NCBI RefSeq assembly: GCF_039822205.1
Contig: NZ_JBAGBW010000002.1
Span: 100,387-164,386 of the forward strand
From: Thermodesulfobium sp. 4217-1
GTDB taxonomy: Bacteria > Thermodesulfobiota > Thermodesulfobiia > Thermodesulfobiales > Thermodesulfobiaceae
Direction of reading: 5' to 3'
Length of the DNA: 64,000 nt
The position numbers and the translations under genes are program-made. The notes beneath the pieces are model-generated. The model saw only the letters and a list, made by a program, of their open reading frames with translations. It ran no database searches and had not been told where the DNA came from. Shown in pieces: positions 44,452 to 53,018 of the stretch; positions within the stretch are counted from its first letter, which is position 1, and every line of letters starts with the position of its first letter.

Positions 44452-45418
44452 TTACAAATTGCTTTAGTTCTGCTGGAACCTTAGTAGTATCATTTGCATA
44501 TGGTTTTTCTATAACTCCAAATCCGCTCTTCTTCATTACTGCCTGACCCTCTGGACCAAGCAAAAATTCAACGTATTTTATGGCCCATTCAGTATTTTTA
44601 GAGTTATTTGGAATAGTTATAGCATATATTATCGGCTTTCCTGGGAGCTCTCCATTTTTCGTATCTACCAATGCCTCTTTATAGATACTTGAGTATTTTG
44701 GATCGCTAAGATTGATTTGTGTTGGTAAATCTAAGTATTTTAGATGATGCTGAAGTGCATCAGATTTATAAATAGCAAGATAGTCAATCTGACCAGCTTC
44801 AAGTGAGCTCAGTAACTCTGTTTCTGTGTCTCTAATATTTTTTTCTGGCGCATTTGCAAGAACTTTTTCGTAAATTGATGGATCTTTGTAATAGCTATCT
44901 GCAAGTTTTAACATTTGAAGTGTTTGGTAGCCAGATGGGTCAGTATTTGGATTTGATCTGCCAATCTGAACGCCCTTTTCTGACAATATTTTATACCAGT
45001 TGTCCGAGTTTATTTCGTTGGCATATTTACTTTTATCTGTATAGACAAAAGTAATCGAGTTGTTTACGAAGCCGATATACCAATCGGTATATTTTGTTTG
45101 GTTGTTTTCTCCAAACATATACTTAGGGATAACATTGTAGTCAGCAACTGCAATAATATCACCTGGTTGATGTAGATCGGTGACCTGTTTTACCATTTTT
45201 ACGCTTCCACCAAATTGAGATTTTATGGAAACATTCGGATATTTTTTTTCAAAGGCTGCATCAATTTCTTTAAATGGCTTGGCTAAAGTTCCAGCCCCAT
45301 AAAGGTATAAATTTACTTTTTCTGTTTGCTGATTTGCCCCCTTATTAGAGGTTGCACATCCTGCGATAAATACTCCAGCTAATAACAAAATTACGATTGC
45401 TACAATACCCTTTTTCAA
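44435..45418 (-). CDS. wtpA: Tungstate/molybdate-binding lipoprotein
   Basis: Extracytoplasmic solute-binding protein of 327 residues that delivers oxyanion to the permease. The lipoprotein signal (MKKGIVAIVILLLAGVFIAGC) has its lipobox cysteine at residue 21. LYLYGAGTLAKPFKEIDAAFEKKYP-like start (here YLYGAGTLAKPF) and DPSGYQTLQMLKL are typical of the WtpA/ModA-like group. TTG start at 45418 with AAAGGAGTG upstream. A Moco-type riboswitch lies in the 5' leader, supporting molybdenum or tungsten as the transported metal. Confidence 0.88.
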   Translation of the reverse strand: MKKGIVAIVILLLAGVFIAGCATSNKGANQQTEKVNLYLYGAGTLAKPFKEIDAAFEKKYPNVSIKSQFGGSVKMVKQVTDLHQPGDIIAVADYNVIPKYMFGENNQTKYTDWYIGFVNNSITFVYTDKSKYANEINSDNWYKILSEKGVQIGRSNPNTDPSGYQTLQMLKLADSYYKDPSIYEKVLANAPEKNIRDTETELLSSLEAGQIDYLAIYKSDALQHHLKYLDLPTQINLSDPKYSSIYKEALVDTKNGELPGKPIIYAITIPNNSKNTEWAIKYVEFLLGPEGQAVMKKSGFGVIEKPYANDTTKVPAELKQFVSEWPK

Positions 45419-45610
45419 ATTAAGTTCACTCCTTTTTATCTAAGATTTTAAACTGATACTATTTTTCTATCCCCCCTTCTATAGAAAATATTTTGATCCT
45501 GTAGGATTTGGGGCATAAATGATATAGGCTTGAGGCTGTGAGATAAAAAAGGAGGCAAACAACTCTGGCATAGAGTCACTAAAAGAAATAAGTCGCGCAT
45601 AATAAAAAAT
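45419..45610 (-). promoter_or_regulatory. Expression platform/leader between riboswitch and wtpA
   Basis: About 190 nt of leader. CTCCTTTTTT (minus strand, about 45545-45555) can pair with the AAAGGAG at the 3' end of the riboswitch aptamer, so it could form a terminator that competes with the aptamer. A short open frame (45479-45571 from ATG, open further upstream) reads MPELFASFFISQPQAYIIYA and continues about ten residues; it has no clear ribosome site. CCCCCC near 45471 is a G-run in the transcript. Confidence 0.4.
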
Positions 45611-45710
45611 TGTCTCCTTTCCAATAGGGGGCTGCTCGGTTTCCCAAACAACCGTTAAGTGGTTCTTTGCCTTAGCCCAAGGCCTTAGGTCAAAAGAACT
45701 CGGAGTTTAG
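45611..45710 (-). ncRNA. Moco (molybdenum/tungsten cofactor) riboswitch
   Basis: Reading the minus strand from 45710, the leader contains ACTCCGAG, a GTTCTTT/AAAGAAC stem, GGTTGTTTGGGAAACCGAGC and TATTGGAAAGGAGAC. The outer CTCC/GGAG pairing closes the aptamer. The CTCCGAG and GGGAAACCGAGC segments match the conserved core of the Moco RNA motif as I remember it, and this motif is known upstream of molybdate transporters and cofactor genes. The downstream genes are an oxyanion importer. Identification is by eye; a covariance-model search would settle it. Confidence 0.7.
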
Positions 45711-45745
45711 ATAATTCTATAATAAAATTGGTTCTTTGTAAAACC

Positions 45746-47896
45746 TTATGTGCAGTATTTCTTGAACTTTATGCAGTTTCTTCCAGAATTCTTTGCATCG
45801 TATAGCAAATCGTCTACATTTTTTATTAGAGAATCAACTGTATCTGATTGACAGGCGTCGATAACGCCGATGCTTACAGTAAATCTAATGCTATTTAGAT
45901 CAATGCCTTCCACTAACACTCTTAATTCTTCGGATAGTTTTGCGGCCTTTTCTATTTTCGTATTTGGCAAGATCAACATAAATTCTTCTCCGCCAAACCG
46001 TGCAAATGTGTCAATCTTTCGTAGTCTATTTTTTATGGTATTGCAGAATTCAACTAATACTCTGTCTCCCATATCGTGACCATATATATCGTTAATTTTT
46101 TTAAAGTGATCGATATCTAACATTGCTAAGGAAAAAGTTACGCCTGACCTCTTGTATCTTTCTGTCTCGTCTTGAAGCCTTTCTATGAAATACCTTCTGT
46201 TAGGTAGTCCTGTGAGATAATCTGTATTTGAGAGGTCTTTTAAATCTTTTTCCATAACCTTATATTTTGTAACGTCTATTATATAGTGTAACGATAAATC
46301 AACATCTACTGGCACCCACCATATTTCAAAAAACCTGCCGCCAAAATCAACTATGCAATTTTTTGCAACTCCTTCACTATGAGCTGAATTTAATAGGCAA
46401 AAATTGCAAGACGTATCATGATCTGTGCTATCTGGATTGTGCAAAGCATCTATTTGATTGGTTGAAACAAATTTACTTTTGTATATTTCATTCCAATAAT
46501 ATCCGCCCAAACGAGATTGAAAGAGGTCTTTTGCTGCCTGGTTTTGATAAATTATTTTATAGTTTTTTATAAGCCATGCTGGGTTTGGCAAACCATTTAT
46601 CATAAGGTTTAACTGATTTTGCCGTCTTTTGTCTTCTTCTTCTAACTTTACCAATTCAGTTATGTCTCTTCCAAGCGATATAAAGTATTCTATTTCGTTG
46701 TTTTCTATTATAGGCGATATTATTGCGTCTAAGAAAAAGATATGACCATCCTTTGCTTTGTCTATAAACCTATATTTAAAAGTTTTTTTGTTGCGCAATA
46801 TATTCCACATACCTTCATAGACTTCATTTTCTATGAGCCCAGACTTGAAAATATTTGGATTTTTTCTAATCAGTTCTTCTTTCTTATAACCAGAGATTTT
46901 GAGGACGGTATCGTTTATAAATACTATATTTGCATTTTTATCTGTAATTATGACCCATTCGTGAGTTTGATCCATTGCAAATTTCATTACGTCTAAGAGT
47001 CTATCTTTTTCAAATTTCTCGAACGTATAGGATAGATCTCTTTTTAGCTCTTCTATTAGTTTTATGTTTTCAAGTGAGAATGAGCCTTTGAAATTGTCAA
47101 GAATCAGGATTACGTATTCAACTTTTTTATTTCTAACTATGGGTATAGCGCAAAGAGAATCAATGTTGTGTTTTTTGTAAAAGTCTATCCAATAGGAATG
47201 GTTTGGATTACTTAGCACATCTACTCTTAATGAGATATCTTTTGTATGGTATGCTTCAGAAATTGCGCCTCTTCCATATATGGCATTTGTGTCTACGCTG
47301 ATTTTGTGGTTTTTTAAAAACATATCAAGAGATTTTCTTATATTTTTGTCTTTTGTCTTTATAGAAATAGGCTTGAACAGCATATTTTTATCTATGTTGC
47401 CAAAAATAGCAATAAAATATCCAATTTCTTCTACGAGAACTTTGCAGACGTTTTCGATGAGAGATTCTTTGTTTCTTTCATTTTGGATAAGCTGGTTTAT
47501 CTTTAAGAGGGCAGTTAATAATTTTTTATAAGACTCTTCAGAAGATTTGTCAATTATTATAACAAGACCTGATTTCTTTCCTTGAAAGTCAATTGTGTAT
47601 GATGTTACATAAGTACTTATTAGGGCTTTGTCTTTTCTTAAAAAATTAACTTCTGAGAGTTCTTTTATAAAATTTTCTCCTGAAAGCCTTTTCGCAATAA
47701 CTTTTTCTGATTCTAATCTTTCTTTCTTGTTCTGAAATATGAACTCAAAAAATGTCTTGCCAATTATCTCATCAAGGTCTCTGTCTATTAGATTCGAAAA
47801 AGAGCGGTTTGCATATACTATTTTGCCAGATTCTTGGTAAATAAAAAGGGATATTAAAGATGAATCTTGTAATAAATCTAATAAATTTATATCCAA
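45746..47896 (-). CDS. Diguanylate cyclase with PAS and GAF domains
   Basis: A 716-residue soluble sensor-cyclase. Domain order: PAS at about 10-125, GAF-like at about 145-300 (LCAIPIVRNKKVEYVILILD), PAS at about 305-420, a further PAS-like region at 430-540 containing a CNFCLLNSAHSEGVAKNC-type cysteine/histidine segment, then GGDEF from 550. The catalytic motif is GGEEF at 635-639 with the I-site RKID at 626-629. No membrane helix. The start is TTG at 47896 with no clear ribosome site, so it is provisional. It lies downstream of eno, separated by a terminator. Confidence 0.88.
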   Translation of the reverse strand: MDINLLDLLQDSSLISLFIYQESGKIVYANRSFSNLIDRDLDEIIGKTFFEFIFQNKKERLESEKVIAKRLSGENFIKELSEVNFLRKDKALISTYVTSYTIDFQGKKSGLVIIIDKSSEESYKKLLTALLKINQLIQNERNKESLIENVCKVLVEEIGYFIAIFGNIDKNMLFKPISIKTKDKNIRKSLDMFLKNHKISVDTNAIYGRGAISEAYHTKDISLRVDVLSNPNHSYWIDFYKKHNIDSLCAIPIVRNKKVEYVILILDNFKGSFSLENIKLIEELKRDLSYTFEKFEKDRLLDVMKFAMDQTHEWVIITDKNANIVFINDTVLKISGYKKEELIRKNPNIFKSGLIENEVYEGMWNILRNKKTFKYRFIDKAKDGHIFFLDAIISPIIENNEIEYFISLGRDITELVKLEEEDKRRQNQLNLMINGLPNPAWLIKNYKIIYQNQAAKDLFQSRLGGYYWNEIYKSKFVSTNQIDALHNPDSTDHDTSCNFCLLNSAHSEGVAKNCIVDFGGRFFEIWWVPVDVDLSLHYIIDVTKYKVMEKDLKDLSNTDYLTGLPNRRYFIERLQDETERYKRSGVTFSLAMLDIDHFKKINDIYGHDMGDRVLVEFCNTIKNRLRKIDTFARFGGEEFMLILPNTKIEKAAKLSEELRVLVEGIDLNSIRFTVSIGVIDACQSDTVDSLIKNVDDLLYDAKNSGRNCIKFKKYCT

Positions 47897-47947
47897 TTTA
47901 AGTTTCGGTATGTATATTAATTATATTTATCATAATATTTATGATAT

Positions 47948-47990
47948 CAAAAAAAAAGAAATCCTACCACAAAATTATGATAGGATTTCT
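47948..47990 (-). terminator. Rho-independent terminator of eno
   Basis: Minus strand: stem AGAAATCCTA, 14-nt loop, TAGGATTTCT (47990-47957), followed by nine T residues. A 10-bp perfect stem directly after the enolase stop codon (48007). Confidence 0.85.
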
Positions 47991-48006
47991 AAATTTAGGA
48001 TAAATT

Positions 48007-49302
48007 TTAGAAATTTATGGGTCTAATAAAAGCACTCTTGCCAGCATATCTTGCAGACTTCCCAAGCTCTTCTTCGATTCTCAGCAACTGGTTGTATTTT
48101 TCTACTCTTTCGCCCCTAGCAGGTGCGCCTGTCTTTAGATGTCCAGCGCAAGTTGCCACAGTAAAATCAGCGATAAAGCTATCGGTAGTTTCCCCGCTTC
48201 TGTGAGAGATGAACGTTCCCCACTTTGAGTTCTGGGCATATCTTACTGTATCAAAGGTCTCTGAAAGAGTGCCTATCTGATTTAATTTAATCAAGACTGA
48301 GTTTGCAATATTTTCAGAAATGCCTCTCTTTACTATTTCTATATTTGTTACGAATATGTCGTCTCCAACTAACTCGATTTTGTCTCCTAGGACCTTGTTC
48401 AATAGTTTCCATGATTCCCAGTCGTATTCGGCAAGACCATCTTCTAATAACACAAGTGGGAAATTGTTTACGATTTTTTCATAGTATTTTACCATTTTAG
48501 CTGGTTCTAATTCTTTTTTCTCGCGCCTTAAAATGTATTTTCCCTCTTTGTAAAATTCGCTTGAGGCTGGATCAAGGGCAAAACCCACTTCTTCTCCAAC
48601 TTTTAGCCCCGCATTTTCTATTGCTTTGCTCATCAATTCAAAAGGTTCCTCGTTTGATTTTACGAGCGGAGCGAAGCCGCCTTCGTCTCCTACTCCCACG
48701 CTGTAGCCCTTTTCTTTTAAGAGACTTTTAAGAGATTGATAAATTTCGCTGCACCACTCATAGGCTTCTCTGAAAGTATTGGCTCCGTAAGGTGCAATCA
48801 TAAATTCCTGAAAATCTGCTCCTTGCCAATTTGCGTGAACTCCGCCATTCATAATGTTCATGCATGGAACAGGCAATAAATTTGCATTTGGGCCTCCTAA
48901 GTACTGGTAGAGCGGGAGGTCTGAGAAATAACTTGCTGCTCTTGCTACTGCAAGAGATACGCCGAGTATGGCGTTTGCGCCTAACTTGGCCTTATTAGTA
49001 GTTCCGTCGAGTTCTATCATAAGAGAATCAATTTGTCTTTGTTTGGTGGCATCTAAGCCAATTAATTTTGGAGCAATTATTTCGTTTACGTTGCTGACGG
49101 CTTTTAGTACGCCCTTGCCAAAAAATCTTTTTTTATCGTTATCTCTTAGCTCTATTGCTTCCTTAGAACCGGTAGATGCCCCTGATGGAACTCCTGCACG
49201 AGCTGTTATACCGCATTCTAATAAGCAATCAACCTCTACAGTAGGGTTGCCTCTGGAATCTAATATTTCTCTTGCCTTGATCGATGCTATCCCCTGTTGC
49301 AT
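48007..49302 (-). CDS. eno: Enolase
   Basis: Glycolytic enzyme converting 2-phosphoglycerate to phosphoenolpyruvate; 431 residues, the normal length. Family features are the N-terminal [42 protein letters not shown], the metal-binding [10 protein letters not shown], the catalytic Lys in [12 protein letters not shown] and [18 protein letters not shown] with AGGAGGG upstream, own promoter and terminator, so monocistronic. Confidence 0.98.
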   Translation of the reverse strand: MQQGIASIKAREILDSRGNPTVEVDCLLECGITARAGVPSGASTGSKEAIELRDNDKKRFFGKGVLKAVSNVNEIIAPKLIGLDATKQRQIDSLMIELDGTTNKAKLGANAILGVSLAVARAASYFSDLPLYQYLGGPNANLLPVPCMNIMNGGVHANWQGADFQEFMIAPYGANTFREAYEWCSEIYQSLKSLLKEKGYSVGVGDEGGFAPLVKSNEEPFELMSKAIENAGLKVGEEVGFALDPASSEFYKEGKYILRREKKELEPAKMVKYYEKIVNNFPLVLLEDGLAEYDWESWKLLNKVLGDKIELVGDDIFVTNIEIVKRGISENIANSVLIKLNQIGTLSETFDTVRYAQNSKWGTFISHRSGETTDSFIADFTVATCAGHLKTGAPARGERVEKYNQLLRIEEELGKSARYAGKSAFIRPINF

Positions 49303-49332
49303 TTTATCCCTCCTAAAAAGATATTTTTTATT

Positions 49333-49361
49333 AGTATGAAACTATAAAATTTTAATGTCAA
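49333..49361 (-). promoter_or_regulatory. Promoter of eno
   Basis: Minus strand: perfect TTGACA (rc of 49356-49361), 17-nt spacer, CATACT (rc of 49333-49338), about 30 nt before the start codon. Confidence 0.6.
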
Positions 49362-49463
49362 GTCAGATTGAGCAGTCCTTGCTTTACGGTTGGTATTTAT
49401 TAAAGATTATCAAATTATATGTTTAAAAATTTTATACAATATTTTGTAATAAATAAAAATTAT

Positions 49464-49492
49464 TTGACAAATGCGATCTGTTGTAATAAAAT
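49464..49492 (+). promoter_or_regulatory. Promoter of the amino-acid catabolic gene cluster
   Basis: TTGACA at 49464-49469, 17-nt spacer, TAAAAT at 49487-49492, 50 nt before the threonine ammonia-lyase ATG. Near-consensus sigma-70 promoter. Confidence 0.7.
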
Positions 49493-49542
49493 TTTTTGTA
49501 ATATGAAGATATTTTTAATTACAAAGGTAAAAAGGAGAGTTT

Positions 49543-50751
49543 ATGGATATTTCTAAAAAAGAAATAGAAGCTGCTCGTGAAACCCTAAAAAATGTAGCAT
49601 ATAAAACAGAACTCGCTTACAGCAACACGCTCTCTGGTATGACAGGAAATAGAGTCTATCTAAAAATGGAAAATTATCAGCGTACCGGTTCATTTAAGCT
49701 TAGAGGCGCATACAATAAAATTTTTAATTTATCTGAAAAAGAAAAGAGATTAGGCGTAGTAGCATCTTCTGCAGGAAATCACGCACAGGGAGTCGCACTG
49801 AGCGCTACCTTGTTAAACGTAAAATCATTTATAGTAATGCCATCAAAGGCTTCTATTGTTAAAGTTAAGGCCACAAAGAGTTATGGAGCGAACGTAATAT
49901 TGCAAGGCGACAGTTTTGATGAGGCAAATGAAGCTGCCAGGAAATTACAGGAAGAAAAAAATTTGGTTTTTGTTCACCCCTACAACGATCTTGACGTTAT
50001 TGCAGGTCAGGGCACTATAGGTTTGGAAATATTAGAGGATATGCCAGATGTGGATGTAATAGTCGTCCCTGTGGGGGGTGGAGGCCTTATTTCTGGAATA
50101 GCTATCGCAGCCAAACAGATAAAACCCAGTGTAAAGATTATTGGCGTAGAGGCTAAGAATATGCCATCTATGAAGGAAGCTCTTTTATCAGGGGTGCCAT
50201 CTTTTTATAGAGGATCTCCCACTATTGCTGATGGCATAGCTGTTGGAAAGCCTGGAGAAATAACTTTTGAGATAATTAAAAAATATGTTGACGATATAGT
50301 TCTTGTAGATGAGGATGAAATTGCTGATGCTATTCTTGTCTTGATGGAACGAATCAAGACGATTTCTGAGGGTGCAGGCGCAACATCTGTGGCTGCTTTG
50401 TTGTATAGGCTAAAAGATTATTCTAATAAAAAAATTGCTGTTGTTATAAGCGGAGGGAATATAGATATAAATATGGTATCTCGCATTATAAATAAGGGGC
50501 TTGTGAAGTCTTTTAGAAAAGCAAGCTTCAAGGTAGTCCTTTCAGATAGACCGGGGTCGTTGTGGAAACTTCTTCAATTGGTGGCTGATTCTGGAGCGAA
50601 TGTTTTATCCGTCTTTCATAACCGAGAAAGAGGGGATATTAATTTAGGCAGTGCTGAAGTGATTATCGATCTTGAGGTATTTGATAGAGAACATATATAT
50701 AAAATTAAGACTCTCTTAGAAAATCAGCTATACGAAGTTAAATTAATTTAA
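49543..50751 (+). CDS. tdcB: Threonine ammonia-lyase with ACT domain (IlvA/TdcB family)
   Basis: PLP enzyme deaminating threonine to 2-oxobutanoate (and serine to pyruvate). 402 residues: a catalytic domain with PLP lysine Lys52 in QRTGSFKLRGAYNK, ASSAGNHAQGVALSA and the glycine loop VVPVGGGGLISG, then a C-terminal ACT-like domain from about 325 (VVLSDRPGSLWKLLQLV). One ACT domain and the ASSAGNHAQGVA motif suit the short biodegradative/TdcB-type rather than the long IlvA. Position upstream of serine dehydratase and RidA supports a catabolic role. Confidence 0.9.
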   Translation: MDISKKEIEAARETLKNVAYKTELAYSNTLSGMTGNRVYLKMENYQRTGSFKLRGAYNKIFNLSEKEKRLGVVASSAGNHAQGVALSATLLNVKSFIVMPSKASIVKVKATKSYGANVILQGDSFDEANEAARKLQEEKNLVFVHPYNDLDVIAGQGTIGLEILEDMPDVDVIVVPVGGGGLISGIAIAAKQIKPSVKIIGVEAKNMPSMKEALLSGVPSFYRGSPTIADGIAVGKPGEITFEIIKKYVDDIVLVDEDEIADAILVLMERIKTISEGAGATSVAALLYRLKDYSNKKIAVVISGGNIDINMVSRIINKGLVKSFRKASFKVVLSDRPGSLWKLLQLVADSGANVLSVFHNRERGDINLGSAEVIIDLEVFDREHIYKIKTLLENQLYEVKLI

Positions 50752-50879
50752 AGTTAAGCTTGAAGTTTGTATTTTGGAAAAGTTTATTTTGGGAATAAAA
50801 ATGATTTTAGTTGGAACTGATTTTCTTTGGCCTGATAAGGCTTAAGAATAATTTTCGAATAAACACTTAGGAGATGGCT

Positions 50880-51542
50880 ATGGAAAGCATATTCGACATC
50901 ATAGGACCAATTATGATTGGGCCGTCAAGCTCTCATACTGCAGGGGCGCTGAAGCTGGCTAATATGGCAAGGGCTATTTTGGGATGTACTCCAGCTGAAG
51001 TTAAAGTAAATCTATATGGGTCTTTTGCAAAAACTTACAAAGGGCATGGGAGCGATAGGGCTATTGCTGCTGGTTTTTTGGGTTTTTCTACAGAAGACGA
51101 AAGAATTCCTGGAGCTATAAGCATAGCGGCTAAGACGGGTGTAAAGATTAACTTTGTGCCATCTAATATTCCTGTGGATCATCCAAATACACTTGAATTT
51201 GAGATGACAGATGCGTCGGGCTTAAAAATAATAGTACGGGGCATATCTATTGGCGGAGGTAATGTAATAATTAAAAAGATTGATAATTATGAAGTTAATT
51301 TAACTGGCAATTATGAGGCCTTGATTGTTGGTCACAAGGACTATCCAGGTATAATAGCCAAAATTACGCAGATAATTTCTAGTAAAAATATAAACATAGC
51401 ATATATGTATGTCTCACGATTAGAAAGAGGTAAAGACGCTATGATGACAATTGAAACTGATGACTACATTGGCTCAGATATTTACAGTATTTTATCAAGT
51501 TTGCCCGATTTAAATCTTGTTAAGATAATTCATAGGTCTTAA
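50880..51542 (+). CDS. sdaAB: L-serine dehydratase, iron-sulfur-dependent, beta subunit
   Basis: Beta subunit of the two-subunit [4Fe-4S] L-serine deaminase that makes pyruvate and ammonia. 220 residues: an N-terminal domain with IIGPIMIGPSSSHTAGALK (substrate-site SSSHT) and a C-terminal ACT domain (VGHKDYPGIIAKITQII). An ATG at 50874 abuts the AGGAG ribosome site, so ATG 50880 (spacing 6) is preferred. It is followed 13 nt later by the alpha subunit gene. Confidence 0.93.
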   Translation: MESIFDIIGPIMIGPSSSHTAGALKLANMARAILGCTPAEVKVNLYGSFAKTYKGHGSDRAIAAGFLGFSTEDERIPGAISIAAKTGVKINFVPSNIPVDHPNTLEFEMTDASGLKIIVRGISIGGGNVIIKKIDNYEVNLTGNYEALIVGHKDYPGIIAKITQIISSKNINIAYMYVSRLERGKDAMMTIETDDYIGSDIYSILSSLPDLNLVKIIHRS

Positions 51543-51555
51543 AGGGGTGATTATA

Positions 51556-52428
51556 GTGAACTCTTTTTCTACAGTACATGAGCTTATTTCGAAGGCTAAA
51601 GAAAATCATTCTAATATATCTGAGATAGTTTTGTCCTCTGAATCTCAAAAAATGCAAAAGGCTAAAGATGAAATAATTGAAGTTATGAGTCAGAGATTGA
51701 CTGTGATGAGAAATTCAGTTGAAAAGGGTAGAAAAAATTATAATTATTCAATTAGTAAGATGGTGGGCACGAATGCATCAAAGTTTGATAGCTTTATTAG
51801 CAAAAATACTTATTTAGGGGGAATGGTAGAAAAAGCAATTTGTTATGCTCTGTCAGTTAGTGAGGTTAATGCCTGTATGGGTTTAGTAGTAGCCTGTCCT
51901 ACTGCTGGCTCTTGCGGCATCTTACCTGGTGCTGTTTTATCTGTGTCAGAGGAAATGAATTTGCCCGATGAAAAAATCGTTTTAAGCATGTTCACTGCTG
52001 CGGGTATCGGCATGGTAATAGGTAACAACGCTGCATTAGCAGGAGCTGTGGGAGGCTGTCAGGCAGAATGCGGTTCTGCTTCGGCTATGGCTGCTGCTGC
52101 TGTTTTGGAGTTAATGGGAGGCAGCCCAGATCAGATTGGTCATGCGGTTGCTTTAGCTTTGAAGAACTGCCTTGGGTTGGTTTGCGACCCTGTGGCAGGC
52201 TTAGTGGAGGTGCCTTGCGTCAAGAGGAATGCCTTTGGCGCTGTTCACGCACTGGTCGCTGCTGAGCTAGCACTGGCCGGCATTGAAAGCGTTATCCCCC
52301 CTGACGAGGTGATATCGGCTTCTTATGAGATTGGGCGTTTGATGCCAAAAAGTCTAAAAGAGACTTCTGAAGCAGGTTTAGCCAAGACTCCAACTGGTAA
52401 GAAGATAGAATCTATGATGAATAGCTAA
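51556..52428 (+). CDS. sdaAA: L-serine dehydratase, iron-sulfur-dependent, alpha subunit
   Basis: Catalytic subunit binding the [4Fe-4S] cluster with cysteines in CPTAGSCGILPG, in CGSASAMAAAAVLELMGG (mid-domain) and in CDPVAGLVEVPCVKRN. About 290 residues. GTG at 51556 is preferred because the alternative GTG at 51547 overlaps the GGGGTG ribosome site. The cluster is oxygen-sensitive, consistent with an anaerobe. Pairs with sdaAB. Confidence 0.93.
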   Translation: MNSFSTVHELISKAKENHSNISEIVLSSESQKMQKAKDEIIEVMSQRLTVMRNSVEKGRKNYNYSISKMVGTNASKFDSFISKNTYLGGMVEKAICYALSVSEVNACMGLVVACPTAGSCGILPGAVLSVSEEMNLPDEKIVLSMFTAAGIGMVIGNNAALAGAVGGCQAECGSASAMAAAAVLELMGGSPDQIGHAVALALKNCLGLVCDPVAGLVEVPCVKRNAFGAVHALVAAELALAGIESVIPPDEVISASYEIGRLMPKSLKETSEAGLAKTPTGKKIESMMNS

Positions 52429-52511
52429 AAAAATTATCTATTTTCTTAGTTTGAATTTCTAATCTTAAGTTTATTTAATTTAACTATTATAATTTTAAGG
52501 AGATGAAGATT

Positions 52512-52895
52512 TTGTCAAAATTAAAGGTGATATCTACAAAGAGCGCTCCAGCTGCAGTAGGGTCATATTCTCAAGCTATAATGGCTAATGGTTTTGTTTT
52601 CGTGTCTGGTCAGCTGGGGATAGATCCAAAGACAGGAAATTTCGCAGGTGAAGATACAAGATCTCAGTTTGATCAGGCCTTGCAAAACTTAAAGTCGATA
52701 TTGAGCTCTGAAAATTTGAACTTCGATAACGTAGTTAAAACAACAGTATTTTTGACCGACATGAGCGAATTTTCTTTGATAAACGAAATATATGCCAACT
52801 ATTTTCAAACCACTTTGCCTGCAAGATCAGCTATAGAGATTTCAAAATTGCCAAAGGGAGCTCGAGTTGAGATAGAGGCCATAGCAAGTATATAA
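52512..52895 (+). CDS. ridA: RidA-family enamine/imine deaminase
   Basis: Hydrolyses reactive 2-aminoacrylate and similar enamines released by PLP-dependent serine and threonine dehydratases. 127 residues from TTG at 52512, giving MSKLKVISTKSAPAAVGSYS, the usual RidA N-terminus; ATG at 52503 lies within the GGAGATG ribosome site. Signature residues include VSGQLGIDPKTG and the catalytic Arg in LPARSAIEISKLPKGARVEIE-type C-terminus (shortened here). Its place directly after the dehydratase genes matches its known protective function. Confidence 0.93.
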   Translation: MSKLKVISTKSAPAAVGSYSQAIMANGFVFVSGQLGIDPKTGNFAGEDTRSQFDQALQNLKSILSSENLNFDNVVKTTVFLTDMSEFSLINEIYANYFQTTLPARSAIEISKLPKGARVEIEAIASI

Positions 52896-53018
52896 TTTTA
52901 TAATAACATGTTATAAAGAGTTGCGATCAAAAATTTTTAAATATTTTAATTTGGTTCAATGGCTAAACAAGATTTACATTAAAAAATTTTAATGTAAACA
53001 ATATGAAAGGAGTAAAAC

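Noticed and set aside
45448-45651. 67-residue minus-strand ORF across the wtpA leader
   Set aside because: Its first half lies inside the riboswitch aptamer and its sequence looks non-coding; a different frame in the same leader looks more protein-like.
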